Positions 1-8,860 of a DNA stretch of 64,000 bases are shown in pieces (position 1 is the stretch's first letter; the number at the start of each line of letters is the position of its first letter). Both the position numbers and the translations under genes were made by a program. The DNA lies in the NCBI RefSeq assembly GCF_025399895.1, contig NZ_JAODUA010000011.1:1-64000 (forward strand). The letters run 5' to 3'. This DNA comes from Streptomyces sp. ASQP_92. GTDB lineage: Bacteria > Actinomycetota > Actinomycetes > Streptomycetales > Streptomycetaceae. The notes beneath the pieces are model-generated. The model saw nothing but the letters and a program-made list of their open reading frames with translations. It had not been told where the DNA came from and did not search any database.

Positions 1-738
1 GCCTCCGGGGCGTACCTGGTCCAGAAGCTCGGTGACCTGCGGCATGAAGCCCATGTCGGCCATCTGGTCGGCCTCGTCCAGAACGGTGATCTCCACCTGG
101 TCCAGACGGCAGTCACGACGCTCGATCAGGTCCTTGAGCCGGCCCGGGGTCGCCACCACGACCTCGGCTCCGGAGCGCAGTGCACCGGCCTGCCGCCCGA
201 TCGACATGCCACCGACCACGGTCGCCATCCGCAGCCGCAGCGCACGGGCGTACGGAGTCAGCGCATCGGTGACCTGCTGCGCCAGCTCACGCGTCGGCAC
301 CAGGACCAGGGCGAGGGGCTGACGGGGCTCGGCGCGCCGGCCCGCGGTGCGGGTCAGCATCGCCAGGCCGAAGGCGAGGGTCTTGCCGGAGCCGGTACGG
401 CCACGGCCCAGAACGTCGCGGCCCGCCAGCGAGTTCGGCAGCGTGGCGCCCTGGATCGGGAAGGGGACGCTCAGGCCCTGCTGGCCGAGCTCGGCCAACA
501 GGCCGGGAGCAAGGGCCAGTTCGGCGAACGTCTCGACGGCGGGCAGCGCGGGGGTGGTCGTCACTGGCAGCGCGAACTCGCCCTGCGGGGCGGACGACCG
601 GCGGCCGTAGCCACCCGAGCGGCCCGAGGAGCCGGAGCCACCGAAGCGGCTGCCGCCACGGGGGGCGCCGGAGCCGCCGGAGGACGAGCCCCCGGTGCGG
701 GTGCGGGAAAAACGGTCGTTCGTACGAGTGCGGTTCAT
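1..738 (-). CDS. DEAD-box RNA helicase, N-terminal part (runs off the window)
   Basis: ATP-dependent RNA helicase of the DEAD-box family, acting on structured RNA in the cytoplasm. The first 246 residues are visible. A Gly/Ser/Arg-rich N-terminal tail (about residues 1-45) is followed by a Q-motif region, motif I GRTGSGKT, motif Ia PTRELAQQ, the GG motif, TPGRL and motif II DEAD. The second RecA-like domain lies outside the window. The start is the ATG at 736-738, where the Arg/Gly-rich tail begins. A cold-shock protein gene follows on the same strand upstream, which fits a cold or RNA-structure theme, but the two are separated by about 360 bases and a strong terminator, so they are not one operon. 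The family is certain; the exact orthologue cannot be named. Confidence 0.93.
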   Translation of the reverse strand, partial: MNRTRTNDRFSRTRTGGSSSGGSGAPRGGSRFGGSGSSGRSGGYGRRSSAPQGEFALPVTTTPALPAVETFAELALAPGLLAELGQQGLSVPFPIQGATLPNSLAGRDVLGRGRTGSGKTLAFGLAMLTRTAGRRAEPRQPLALVLVPTRELAQQVTDALTPYARALRLRMATVVGGMSIGRQAGALRSGAEVVVATPGRLKDLIERRDCRLDQVEITVLDEADQMADMGFMPQVTELLDQVRPGG

Positions 739-1041
739 GCGGAACCTTCCTTGATGCGGCGCGTATCAAGGAATTCCCGGAAGAACATGTACTGCGGGGA
801 ATCGCAAGAACGAGCCGGACGGATGCGAAAACGCATCGTGCCGAATTCAGAATTCGGGGAGCGTCGCCGGAATGAGATGCTGAGAGAAAAATCCCGGGCG
901 GCCGCCGTGTGCGGCCCGTGCCCTGTGGTGCGTGCCGGCCCGACCGGCGGGGCACGTCTGGAATCCGGGATGGTGCGAGGGTGTGTCGCCGCCGGTGGAG
1001 TGCTCACGGCGGACCGGGCGCGAAGCGCCCGAAAACGAGAC
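739..1041. other. Non-coding region upstream of the helicase gene
   Basis: About 300 bases between the helicase start and the terminator of the cold-shock gene. It probably holds the helicase promoter and a long 5' leader, as often seen for cold-inducible helicases. I could not pick a convincing promoter, and short reading frames here have no recognisable product. Confidence 0.4.
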
Positions 1042-1079
1042 CAGCTGGGGCCCGCACCCCAAGGTGCGGGCCCCAGCTG
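1042..1079 (-). terminator. Strong hairpin terminator behind the cold-shock gene
   Basis: A perfect 17-bp inverted repeat (arms 1042-1058 and 1063-1079) with a four-base loop, starting 17 bases after the stop codon of the cold-shock gene. There is no clear U-tract on either side, as is usual for Streptomyces hairpin terminators. It could stop transcription from both strands. Confidence 0.75.
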
Positions 1080-1096
1080 CGAAGTGCGTGACAGCG

Positions 1097-1300
1097 TCAG
1101 GCCGGAACGATGTTCTCGGCGGTCGGGCCCTTCTGGCCCTGCGCGATGTCGAAGTTGACCTTCTGGCCTTCCTGAAGCTCACGGAAGCCCTGGGCGGCGA
1201 TGTTCGAGTAGTGGGCGAACACGTCCGGACCGCCACCGTCCTGCTCGATGAAGCCGAAGCCCTTTTCAGCGTTGAACCACTTCACGGTACCAGCAGACAT
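1097..1300 (-). CDS. Cold-shock protein (CspA family)
   Basis: A 67-residue single-domain cold-shock protein, an RNA/ssDNA-binding OB fold that melts RNA secondary structure. The RNP1 motif KGFGFIE and RNP2-like motif DVFAHYS are both present, and length is standard for the family. The ATG at 1298-1300 is preceded by a good ribosome-binding site (GGAGAT). The transcript probably has a long 5' leader, since about 130 bases upstream are free of genes, a usual feature of csp genes. The gene is monocistronic, closed by the hairpin at 1042-1079. Confidence 0.95.
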   Translation of the reverse strand: MSAGTVKWFNAEKGFGFIEQDGGGPDVFAHYSNIAAQGFRELQEGQKVNFDIAQGQKGPTAENIVPA

Positions 1301-1652
1301 ATTGATCTCCTTCGGGGCATTGCCCGGGAGCCCGCACCGTGCGAACTCCACGTCACTGTGATGATTGCCCCGATGGGAACCACAACTGCAACTGATAACG
1401 ACAGTAGCACGGCGCAATCGCCGGAGCACGGTCAATAATTCCGTCTCCGCCAGTCGCGGGAGAATTTCTTACGGGGGCGTCATCGCGATTTCTCCGGCGG
1501 CGGTGACAGATATTCTGGGCATGAAAAGGGGGGCGCGGGGCGGCCCGGGAGCGGTGTCCGGGGACGGGTTGCGAGGTCAGAGGGGGTCGGATCGCGAGGT
1601 CGGAGGCCGACGCGGGGGGTGCAGGGGGGCGTGCGCTGACTACTCTGCACGG
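1301..1652. promoter_or_regulatory. Divergent promoter region between the csp gene and the AfsR-like regulator
   Basis: About 350 bases between two divergent starts. The csp-proximal part is relatively AT-rich for this genome and probably forms the 5' leader of the cold-shock mRNA. A TTGACC hexamer on the minus strand near 1430-1435 may be a -35 element, but I could not place a matching -10 with normal spacing. Confidence 0.4.
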
Positions 1653-4600
1653 GTGACCACCGAGTTGACCTTGCTTACGCGCGTCGCCTATCGCGGCCAG
1701 GAGGTGACCGCGCCCCGGCTGCGCGGACTCCTCGCGCTGCTCGCCGAGGACCTGCGGGCCGGATGCAGCGCCGGGCGGCTCGTGGAGGGGCTGTGGGACG
1801 ACGAGCTGCCCGAACGCCCCGGCAAGGCCGTGCAGGTGCTGGTGTCGCGGGTGCGCTCGCAGCTCGGCCCCGAGGTGATCGCCAGCACCCCGTCCGGCTA
1901 CCGCATCGCCCTCGCCGAGGACCAGGTCGACAGCTCCGCGCTGTTGCTGCGCGCGGCGGCCGGCGAGGCGCATGCCCGGGCCGGCGAGCACGGCGAGGCG
2001 CTGGCCGAGGCGGAGGCCGGGCTCGCCCTGTGGGACGGCGTCGTAGGGGATGGTGACGGCGAGGATCTGCGCGACCCGGTCGCCGCGCTGCGCCGGGCGC
2101 GGGCCGGCGCCCACCGTTCGCTGGCCCGCACCCGCGCGCTCGCGCTCGCGCGCCTGGGCCGCAAGGCCGACGCGGTGCGGCCGCTGGCCCAGCTGGCGCG
2201 TGAACTGCCGCGCGACGAAGAGGTGTTGGCGGAGCTGCTGCGCTGCGAGGCCGCCACGGCCGGCCCCGCCGCCGCCCTCACCCGCTACGGCCTCTACCGG
2301 CGCGCCCTGCGCGAGGAGCTCGGCGCCGACCCGGGCTCCGAACTGACCGCCCTGCACCAGGAGTTGCTGCGCGGCGAGGCCCCGCTGGTGCGGCACGGCG
2401 TGCTGCACGAGCCGAATCCGTTGCTCGGCCGGGACGACGACCTCGCGGCCATCGCCGGGCTGCTGCACACGGCGCGGGTCGTCACCGTCGTCGGCCCCGG
2501 CGGGCTCGGCAAGACCCGGCTCGCCCACGCGGTGGGCCGCGCCGCCGAGCAGCGGGTGGTGCACTTCGTGCCGCTGGCCGGTGTCACCTCCGACGACGAC
2601 GTGGCCACCGAGGTCGCCTCGGTGCTCGGCTCCAGCGCGGCGCGGGGCCTGCCAGGACCCGCCGGGATCGTCGCGGGCATCGTCGGCGCGCTCGGCCCGG
2701 GCCCCGCGCTGCTGGTGCTCGACAACTGCGAACACGTCATCCGGGGCGCGGCCGAACTGGTGCGGGCGCTGGTGGCGGGCTCCAAGGAGCTGCGGGTGCT
2801 CGCCACCAGCCGGGCGCCGCTCGGGCTGACCTCCGAGTCGGTGTACGCGCTGGGCGAGCTCGGCCTCGTATCCACCGTGGAACTGTTCCGGCAGCGGGCG
2901 CGGGCCGCGCGGCCGGACGCGGAGCTGCCCGAGCAGGCGGTTCTTGAGCTGTGCCGCCAGCTCGACGGGCTGCCGCTCGCGGTCGAGCTGGCTGCGGCAC
3001 GGGTGCGGGTGTTGTCGGTGCCCGAGATCGCCCGGCGGCTGCGGGACCGCTTCGCGCTGCTGCGCGGCGGCGGACGGGACGTACCCGAGCGCCACCGCAC
3101 GCTGCGGGCGGTCGTGGAGTGGAGCTGGAACCTGCTCGAACCCGAGGCGCGGGCGGCGCTGCGGGTCCTTTCGGTGTTCCCCGGCGGGTTCACCGAGGAA
3201 GCGGCCGAGCATGTGCTCGAAGGTGAGGACGCCCTGTTCCTCCTGGAGCAGCTCGCCGACCAGTCGCTGATCAAGGCGGCCGACACCAACTCCGGGGTGC
3301 GCTTCCACATGCTGGAGACGGTGCGGGAGTTCAGCGCCGCCCGCCGCGCGGAGGCCGCCGAGGAGGACGCCGTCACCGTACGGTTCCTCGCCTGGGCGCG
3401 GGACTTCGGCCGGGCCCACCACGACGCGCTGTTCAGCGCCGATTCGCTCCGGTCGTGGGAGCTGGCCCGCAGGGAGCAGGACAACCTGGTGCTCGCGCTG
3501 CGGTACGCGCTGGCCCGCGACGACGGGCCCACCCTCGCGGGTCTGACCGCGGTGCTCGCCTCGCTGTGGGCCACCGACTCCAACTACAGCCGCCTCTCGG
3601 GCCTGGCCGCCGACACCGCGGGGCCGCTCTCGCACTTCCACCCGGGCCCCGACGACATCGAGACCGCCCGCAGCGCGGCCGTGGTGTGCACGCTGAGCCT
3701 GCTCATGGGCTACGGACCGCACGCCGTACGCCAGTTGGTGACCCTGCGCCGACTGCCGGCCGCCGAGCCGGACACCCTGCTGCGCGCCCTGGACACGGTG
3801 CTGCGCGTCCTGCCCGAGGTGCGGCCGCCGCACTACACCAGGCTGCGGGAGCTGTGCGACGCCGAGAACGGGCTGCTCGCGGGTGTCGCCGAGTGCTTCG
3901 CCAGCTATGTGTGGGAGTTCGAGCGCGATGTGGACCGCGCCCTGGAATCGGCGCGCCGCAGCCTGGGCGCGCTGACCTCGCTGGGCAACCCGGCCACCGA
4001 GATGCTCGCCCATGGTCGCGTCAGCGAGCTGTGCCTCCAGACCGAGCGGGGCGAGGAGGCGTACCGGCATCTGCTGGCCGCTCTCGACGTCCTGGAGCGG
4101 ACCGGCGACTGGTCGGACGCGGCCGGCTGGTACGACTCGGCGGGGGTGCGCTGGGCGCTGGTCCTTGCCTGCCTTCAGCGCGGGGAGCTCGAAGAGGCCG
4201 ACCGTTGGCTGGAGTTGGCGGGACTTGAGCAGCCACCGGAGTCGTCCCGGGTCTTCAGTCCGGAGCTCGGCTCGCGCGCCGAGATCGCGCTGCTGCGGGG
4301 GCTGACCGAAGTGGGGCTCGGCCTGTGGCGGCAGGCGGTGGCGCAACTGCGCGAGGCCGACGCGCTGTATCCCGACGACCCGTTCATGGCGACCTGGTCC
4401 CGGCAGATCCAGGCGGCCGCCGTCGCGGCCCACGCCCGGCACGGCCGCCTGGAGCCGGTGGCGGAGCTCGCGGCCGAACTGCGCGAGGTGGCACTGGAGT
4501 TGCTGACCCCGGCGGGCGAGGAGCACAGCCCCGCCGAGCTCCCGGTGTCCGGCACGGTGCTGCTGGCCGTCGGGATGGCCGAACTGGCGGGCGGGCGGTC

Positions 4601-4814
4601 CTCGGGTGTCCGGCTGCTTGCGATCGCCGAGCGGATGCGGGTGCACCGGGACTTCCCGACGATGTCCGCCGCCCGGGCCCGCGCGTTCGCCGAGGACGCC
4701 GACGGGGCGGCGTACGCCGACGCGGTGTCGGAGTACGCCGCCCTGGGGCGCGACGAGCTGGCGGTGGCCGCCGTGCGGGTGCTGCGCGGCATCAGCGCTG
4801 GGGGTCGCGGTTGA
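1653..4814 (+). CDS. AfsR/SARP-type STAND transcriptional regulator (wHTH-BTAD-NB-ARC-TPR)
   Basis: A 1053-residue regulator. Residues 1 to about 85 form a short OmpR-like winged helix, about 95-240 a bacterial transcriptional activation (BTAD) domain, and about 255-500 an NB-ARC ATPase with P-loop GPGGLGKT and LLVLDNCEH. The rest is a helical TPR-like sensor region. Such proteins couple nucleotide binding and ligand sensing to promoter activation, often of antibiotic or exporter genes. The GTG at 1653 is chosen because the winged helix begins there; earlier in-frame codons give only low-complexity sequence. The gene converges on an ABC exporter and the 3' ends overlap by 23 bases, so joint regulation of that exporter is possible but unproven. 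Confidence 0.9.
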   Translation: MTTELTLLTRVAYRGQEVTAPRLRGLLALLAEDLRAGCSAGRLVEGLWDDELPERPGKAVQVLVSRVRSQLGPEVIASTPSGYRIALAEDQVDSSALLLRAAAGEAHARAGEHGEALAEAEAGLALWDGVVGDGDGEDLRDPVAALRRARAGAHRSLARTRALALARLGRKADAVRPLAQLARELPRDEEVLAELLRCEAATAGPAAALTRYGLYRRALREELGADPGSELTALHQELLRGEAPLVRHGVLHEPNPLLGRDDDLAAIAGLLHTARVVTVVGPGGLGKTRLAHAVGRAAEQRVVHFVPLAGVTSDDDVATEVASVLGSSAARGLPGPAGIVAGIVGALGPGPALLVLDNCEHVIRGAAELVRALVAGSKELRVLATSRAPLGLTSESVYALGELGLVSTVELFRQRARAARPDAELPEQAVLELCRQLDGLPLAVELAAARVRVLSVPEIARRLRDRFALLRGGGRDVPERHRTLRAVVEWSWNLLEPEARAALRVLSVFPGGFTEEAAEHVLEGEDALFLLEQLADQSLIKAADTNSGVRFHMLETVREFSAARRAEAAEEDAVTVRFLAWARDFGRAHHDALFSADSLRSWELARREQDNLVLALRYALARDDGPTLAGLTAVLASLWATDSNYSRLSGLAADTAGPLSHFHPGPDDIETARSAAVVCTLSLLMGYGPHAVRQLVTLRRLPAAEPDTLLRALDTVLRVLPEVRPPHYTRLRELCDAENGLLAGVAECFASYVWEFERDVDRALESARRSLGALTSLGNPATEMLAHGRVSELCLQTERGEEAYRHLLAALDVLERTGDWSDAAGWYDSAGVRWALVLACLQRGELEEADRWLELAGLEQPPESSRVFSPELGSRAEIALLRGLTEVGLGLWRQAVAQLREADALYPDDPFMATWSRQIQAAAVAAHARHGRLEPVAELAAELREVALELLTPAGEEHSPAELPVSGTVLLAVGMAELAGGRSSGVRLLAIAERMRVHRDFPTMSAARARAFAEDADGAAYADAVSEYAALGRDELAVAAVRVLRGISAGGRG

Positions 4815-5586
4815 ACCGGGCCTTCGACCAGAAGTAGCCGAGCACGGTCAGGCCCACGGCCCAGGCGATGGCGAGCCAGGCGTTGTTGCCGATCTCGGTG
4901 CCGAGCAGCAGCCCGCGCAGAGTCTCGATGGCCGGTGTGAACGGCTGGTACTGGGCGATCGGCTGGAACCAGCCCGGCATCGAGTGCAGCGGCACGAACG
5001 CGCTGGACAGCAGCGGCAGCAGCACCAGCGGCATCGCGTTGTTGCTGGCGGCCTCGACATTGGGGCTGACGAGGCCCATGCCGACGGCGATCCAGGTGAG
5101 CGAGAGGGCGAAGAGCACCAGCAGGCCGAAGGCCGCGAACCACTCCAGGACGGTGGCGTCGGTGGAGCGGAAGCCGATGGCCACGCCGATCGCGCCGACG
5201 ACGACCACGCTGAGGATCGACTGGAGGACGCTGCCGATGACATGGCCGACGATCACCGAGCCGCGGTGGATCGCCATGGTGCGGAAGCGGGCGATGATGC
5301 CCTCGGTCATGTCGTTGGAGACGGAGATCGCGGTGCCGACGACCGTACTGCCGACGGTCATGAGCAGCAGTCCGGGCACGATGTAGGCGATGTACCTGGC
5401 CCGGTCCGGGCCGCCGCCGGCGATGCCCATGCTCATGGTGTCGCCGAAGATGTAGACGAAGAGCAGCAGCAGCATGACCGGCGTGAGCAGCAGGTTCAGG
5501 GTGAGCGAGGGGTAGCGCCGGGCGTGCAGCAGGTTGCGGCGCAGCATGGTCGAGGTGTCGCGGACGGCGAGGGACAGCGAGCTCAT
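4792..5586 (-). CDS. ABC-2 type multidrug exporter permease (DrrB-like)
   Basis: A 264-residue membrane subunit of a daunorubicin-resistance-type exporter. Six hydrophobic segments are visible, with the ABC-2 signature region in the middle. It pairs with the ATPase encoded just upstream: the ATPase stop and this ATG overlap in an ATGA, so the two are translationally coupled and form one transporter. The substrate cannot be read from sequence. The 3' end overlaps that of the convergent AfsR-like regulator gene. Confidence 0.9.
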   Translation of the reverse strand: MSSLSLAVRDTSTMLRRNLLHARRYPSLTLNLLLTPVMLLLLFVYIFGDTMSMGIAGGGPDRARYIAYIVPGLLLMTVGSTVVGTAISVSNDMTEGIIARFRTMAIHRGSVIVGHVIGSVLQSILSVVVVGAIGVAIGFRSTDATVLEWFAAFGLLVLFALSLTWIAVGMGLVSPNVEAASNNAMPLVLLPLLSSAFVPLHSMPGWFQPIAQYQPFTPAIETLRGLLLGTEIGNNAWLAIAWAVGLTVLGYFWSKARFNRDPQR

Positions 5587-6554
5587 CGGACGTTCTCCTT
5601 CAGGGCGGTGGCGGCGGGGGCGGGGTTGCTGGTGAGGGCGAAGAACACGTCGTCGAGGTCCGGGGTGTGCACGGTCAGCTCGTCGGCCTCGATGGAGGCG
5701 GTGTCCAGCCAGTCGAGGATGGCGCGCAGTTCGCGCTGGCTTCCGCCGCTCGGGATCTGGAGCGACAGCGACTCGTCGTCGCGGGTCGCCTCGCGCAGGG
5801 TGACGGCCGCGCTCTCGTACGCCCGCGGCTCGTCGAAGCGGAGCCGGACGTGGCCGCCGGGCACGAGCCGCTTGAGCTCGCTCGCGGTGCCCTGGGCGAC
5901 GAGCTTGCCGCCGTTCAACACCGCGATGCGGTCGGCGAGTTGGTCGGCCTCGTCGAGGTACTGGGTGGTGAGCAGGACGGTCACGCCGCCCGCCACCAGG
6001 CCCCGGATGATGTTCCACATGGTGTGCCGGCTGCGCGGGTCGAGGCCGGTGGTCGGCTCGTCGAGGAAGATGATCCGGGGATTGCCGACCAGCGTCATGG
6101 CGATGTCCAGGCGCCGCTTCATGCCGCCGGAGTAGGTGGAGGCGGGCTTCTTCGCGGCGTCGGTCAGGTCGAAGCGTTCCAGGAGTTCGGCGGCGACCCG
6201 GCGGCCCTCGCGGCGCGGCAGGTGGTGCAGGTCGGCCATGAGCAGCATGTTCTCCTCGCCGGTGATCAGCCCGTCGACGGCGGAGAACTGTCCGGTGACC
6301 CCGATCGCGGCCCGTACCGCCTGGGCGTCGGTGGCGAGGTCGTGACCGCCGACCCGCAGCTCGCCGGCGTCGGCGGAGATCAGGGTGGAGAGGATCTGCA
6401 CGGCGGTGGTCTTCCCGGCGCCGTTCGGGCCGAGCAGCGCGAAGATGCTGCCGGCGGGGACGTGCAGGTCGATGCCGTCCAGGACCGTCTTGTCCCCGAA
6501 GGACTTGCGAAGCCCGGTGGCTTCGATCGCGAGGTGGTTCGTCGGTGTCTTCAT
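5583..6554 (-). CDS. ABC exporter ATP-binding protein (DrrA-like)
   Basis: A 323-residue ATPase with Walker A GPNGAGKT, signature YSGGMKRRLDIA, Walker B IIFLDEP and a switch histidine replaced by Gln (TTQYLDEA), as is common in the DrrA group. The C-terminal extension (about 220-320) ending in a DDVFFALT motif is also typical of DrrA. An alternative ATG ten codons upstream (6584) would give 333 residues. Neither start has a strong ribosome-binding site; 6554 lies nearer the conserved domain. A direct repeat of GGTTTCAG at 6588-6607 overlaps the leader and may be an operator. Confidence 0.9.
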   Translation of the reverse strand: MKTPTNHLAIEATGLRKSFGDKTVLDGIDLHVPAGSIFALLGPNGAGKTTAVQILSTLISADAGELRVGGHDLATDAQAVRAAIGVTGQFSAVDGLITGEENMLLMADLHHLPRREGRRVAAELLERFDLTDAAKKPASTYSGGMKRRLDIAMTLVGNPRIIFLDEPTTGLDPRSRHTMWNIIRGLVAGGVTVLLTTQYLDEADQLADRIAVLNGGKLVAQGTASELKRLVPGGHVRLRFDEPRAYESAAVTLREATRDDESLSLQIPSGGSQRELRAILDWLDTASIEADELTVHTPDLDDVFFALTSNPAPAATALKENVR

Positions 6555-6599
6555 GCCGTGGAGTGTGGGGGTGGGCGCATTCACCGCGGTTTCAGCGGG

Positions 6600-6844
6600 G
6601 TTTCAGTGGGCGGGGCCGCCTCTTGCGCGGTTCCTCGCGCCCCTGGGTAGCCCGTTTTCGTCTGCGGGGCGTGCGCGCTTCTTGCGGGGTTCCCCGCCCT
6701 CCTGGGAGACCCGTTTTCGTCTGCGGGCCGTGCGCGCTTTCTCGCGCAGTTCCCCGCGCCCCTGGGGGGTTGCGGTGGGCCTTGGCCGGGGTGTGGCGGC
6801 CCCTGGGGGGGTTGCGGTGGGCCCTGGCCGAGGGGGCGGCGCCC
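6600..6844. repeat. GC-rich intergenic repeat block
   Basis: Non-coding stretch of imperfect direct repeats. The unit CCCGTTTTCGTCTGCGG occurs at about 6651 and 6711, each followed by a variant of GCGCGCTT plus CGCGCAGTTCCCCGCGCCCC, and GGTTGCGGTGGG occurs three times towards the cbtA stop. Repeats of this kind are common between Streptomyces genes. A role in termination or mRNA stability is inference. Confidence 0.6.
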
Positions 6845-7564
6845 CTAGGGGGTTGCGGTGGGGGTGAGGGAGCGTTGGGCGAGGTGGCCGAAGAGCAGGC
6901 CGAAGACGGTCCACAGGGTCAGCTGGATGGCGAGGGCCGCGAGGCGGAACTGCCAGAGCAGGGTCGCCGAGAAGTCCCGGGGGACCTCGTTGACGGCCGG
7001 CAGGAAGGCGTACGCGGCCCCGACGGCCAGGACGAAGACGAGCCCGGCCAGCACCGTGGCGTGCCAGTTGCCCAGGCGGGGCGCGAGCCGCCGGCCGAGC
7101 AGTACGGCGGCGACGGCGAGCAGCACGCCCAGCGCCATCATCAGGAAGTACAGCAGGGTGCGTCTGCCGATGGTGTCCGGGTCGCCGATGGACGGCGGGT
7201 TGGCCGGGTACTTCAGGAACGGCACCAGGTAGACGGCGATCAGCGCGGCGGACGACAGGAGCAGGGCGGTCGACCGGGGGCCGAAGCGGCCGATCCGGCC
7301 GAGCGCGCAGCAGAAGGCGAGCGCCGCGATGCCGCCGAAGGCCACCCCGTAGACGAGCACCCCGGTGCCCAGGCCCGCCGTGGACTGCACGGTGCGGCTG
7401 ACGACTTCCGCGCCGTGCTCATGGCTGTGGGCGTCCTCGAAGGCGATGGCCGCGTCCACCCGCGGTTCGCCCAGGAAGTACGCGACGGCGAGCGCGAGCA
7501 GCCCGGCGGCCAGGCCGGCGAGCATGCCGCGCACCAGCAGACCGCGTACGGTCGCGGAGTTCAT
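6845..7564 (-). CDS. cbtA: CbtA-family cobalt transporter subunit
   Basis: A 239-residue integral membrane protein with about six hydrophobic segments. After the first segment lies a His-rich loop (AHSHEHGAE, near residue 45), a likely metal-binding site. CbtA proteins are predicted cobalt transporters found with CbtB under B12 control. The gene follows cbtB with a 16-base gap, so they form an operon downstream of a cobalamin riboswitch. Confidence 0.9.
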   Translation of the reverse strand: MNSATVRGLLVRGMLAGLAAGLLALAVAYFLGEPRVDAAIAFEDAHSHEHGAEVVSRTVQSTAGLGTGVLVYGVAFGGIAALAFCCALGRIGRFGPRSTALLLSSAALIAVYLVPFLKYPANPPSIGDPDTIGRRTLLYFLMMALGVLLAVAAVLLGRRLAPRLGNWHATVLAGLVFVLAVGAAYAFLPAVNEVPRDFSATLLWQFRLAALAIQLTLWTVFGLLFGHLAQRSLTPTATP

Positions 7565-7580
7565 GGCGGCCGGCCGCCGG

Positions 7581-7802
7581 TCAGTGGCAGGGGAAACCGA
7601 GGAGGTGGCGGCCGTCGTGCAGCCACTCGTGCACGGTGGAGCCGGACAGGAGCGAGGTGGCGCCCTGCTCGGCGCCGACGAAGTAGAGCAGGACCAGCAT
7701 CAGGATGCCGAAGAAGACCGCCCAGGGGGCGATCGCGCCGATCGGCAGCTGTGCGGGTACGGCGGTGGGCGTGCTGGTCGGCTGGGCGACGGACTGCGCC
7801 AT
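7581..7802 (-). CDS. cbtB: CbtB-family cobalt transporter subunit
   Basis: A 73-residue protein with one transmembrane helix (about residues 22-42) and a His-containing C-terminus (STVHEWLHDGRHLLGFPCH), the metal-binding tail expected of CbtB. The ATG at 7800-7802 has an excellent ribosome-binding site (AGGAGG). It works with CbtA, next in the operon. Expression should fall when cobalamin is plentiful, through the riboswitch in its leader. Confidence 0.92.
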   Translation of the reverse strand: MAQSVAQPTSTPTAVPAQLPIGAIAPWAVFFGILMLVLLYFVGAEQGATSLLSGSTVHEWLHDGRHLLGFPCH

Positions 7803-7834
7803 GGCAGGACCTCCTGGGGGAACTCGCGTCCCAT

Positions 7835-8000
7835 TGTGGTGGTGCACACGACGACGGCTACGGGTCTGACTTGTCCGGCGTTCCCCGCTCCCCGGGGGAA
7901 GGCGGATGGTGCTCGGCATACAGTGGCGCGACCGTGCCGGATTCCCACCGGCTTCCGTCCTGCCGTCGTCATCGACGTCGAGAAGGTAGCGCGAAGTACG
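7835..8000 (-). promoter_or_regulatory. Cobalamin riboswitch in the cbtBA leader
   Basis: On the minus strand the leader contains GGTGGGAATCCGG (7938-7950) and GCGCCACTG (7921-7929), the conserved core of the B12 aptamer, followed by an AAGTCAGACC segment about 60 bases downstream. The order and spacing match the cobalamin riboswitch family. It lies 30-200 bases before cbtB and should shut down cobalt uptake when B12 is bound. End positions are approximate. Confidence 0.9.
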
Positions 8001-8087
8001 GATCCGGCCAAGGGCGCACGCAGGGGGCGGGGGCGCGCGGTGACGACCGTCAACTCCCTTGATCCGAGCATTAATTGAGGGAGTGTC

Positions 8088-8657
8088 ATGACGTTTCGCC
8101 TGGTGATGGTCGCGCCCGCCTTCAGCCGGTCGCTGCGGGAGGCGCGCTTCGACGACGGCGCCCCGCTGGAGGCCGCCGGGCTCGCCGCGGCCCGCGCGGC
8201 GGCGCCGGGGCTGCCCGCCGCCGACCGGTACCTCGCGTCCCCGACGGCACGCTGCCGCGAGACCGCGGCGGCGCTCGGCGTGGACGCCCACGACGTCGCC
8301 GAGCTGGGCGCCCTGGACGTCGGCCGCTGGCGTGGCCGGACCCTGGCCGAGGTGAGCGCGGCCGAGTCGGAGTCGGTCGGCGCCTGGCTCGCCGACCCGG
8401 CGGCCGCACCGCACGGCGGCGAACCGGTACGGGAGTTGTGCGTCAGGGCGGCCGCCTGGCTGGCGCAGGCGACGGCGACCGGCGGGCGCACGCTCGCGGT
8501 CGTGGAGCCCGAGATCGTACGGGCTGTGGTGCTGCGGGCCCTGGACGCGCCGGAGTCGGCGTTCTGGCGCATCGACGTGCCCCCGCTGACGGCGACGGAG
8601 CTGAGCGGCCGCTCCGGCCGCTGGAACCTCCGTATGGGCCGACCGCTGGGCCCGTAG
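8088..8657 (+). CDS. Histidine phosphatase-like protein with degenerate catalytic site
   Basis: A 189-residue protein with the fold signature of the histidine phosphatase (phosphoglycerate mutase-like) superfamily: YLASPTARCRETAAAL, then a GRWRG segment, and a final VVEPEIVRAVVL. The RHG motif that carries the catalytic histidine is missing (MVAPAFS at the N-terminus), and the second conserved His is replaced by Glu in VVEPE. It is therefore probably not an active phosphatase. It sits divergent to the B12-controlled cbt operon, where a CobC-like origin is possible but not shown. The ATG at 8088 has a GAGGGAG ribosome-binding site. Confidence 0.72.
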   Translation: MTFRLVMVAPAFSRSLREARFDDGAPLEAAGLAAARAAAPGLPAADRYLASPTARCRETAAALGVDAHDVAELGALDVGRWRGRTLAEVSAAESESVGAWLADPAAAPHGGEPVRELCVRAAAWLAQATATGGRTLAVVEPEIVRAVVLRALDAPESAFWRIDVPPLTATELSGRSGRWNLRMGRPLGP

Positions 8658-8685
8658 CGGAGGGGCGGACGGGCGGGGTGCACCC

Positions 8686-8848
8686 TGCGCTTCGGGTCCC
8701 TGCCTTCGGGTCCCTGCGCTTCGGACCCCTGCGCTATGGGTCCCTGCCTTCGGGTCCCTGCGCTTCGGACCCCTGCGCTATGGGTCCCTGCCTTCGGATC
8801 CCTGCGCTTCGGACCCCTGCGCTACGGATCCCCGCGCTACGGATCCCT
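8686..8848. repeat. Tandem 14/15-bp repeats between convergent genes
   Basis: About eleven units of the type TGCGCTTCGGACCCC / TGCGCTATGGGTCCC / TGCCTTCGGGTCCC, with a higher-order period of 44 bases (14+15+15). Pairs of units form short hairpins (GGACCC with GGGTCC). The array fills the gap between the stops of two convergent genes, so a bidirectional termination role is plausible. It ends about a dozen bases before the Mop gene stop. Confidence 0.85.
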
Positions 8849-8860
8849 CGGAGGAAGGGC

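Noticed and set aside
1353..4646. Very long minus-strand open frame (over 1000 codons) opposite the AfsR-like regulator
   Set aside because: It is the antisense shadow of a clear STAND regulator in GC-rich DNA; its composition is Arg/Gln/Gly-rich with no domain.
8700..8850. Possible CRISPR array
   Set aside because: The repeats are 14-15 bases with no spacers and no cas genes nearby; it is a simple tandem repeat.
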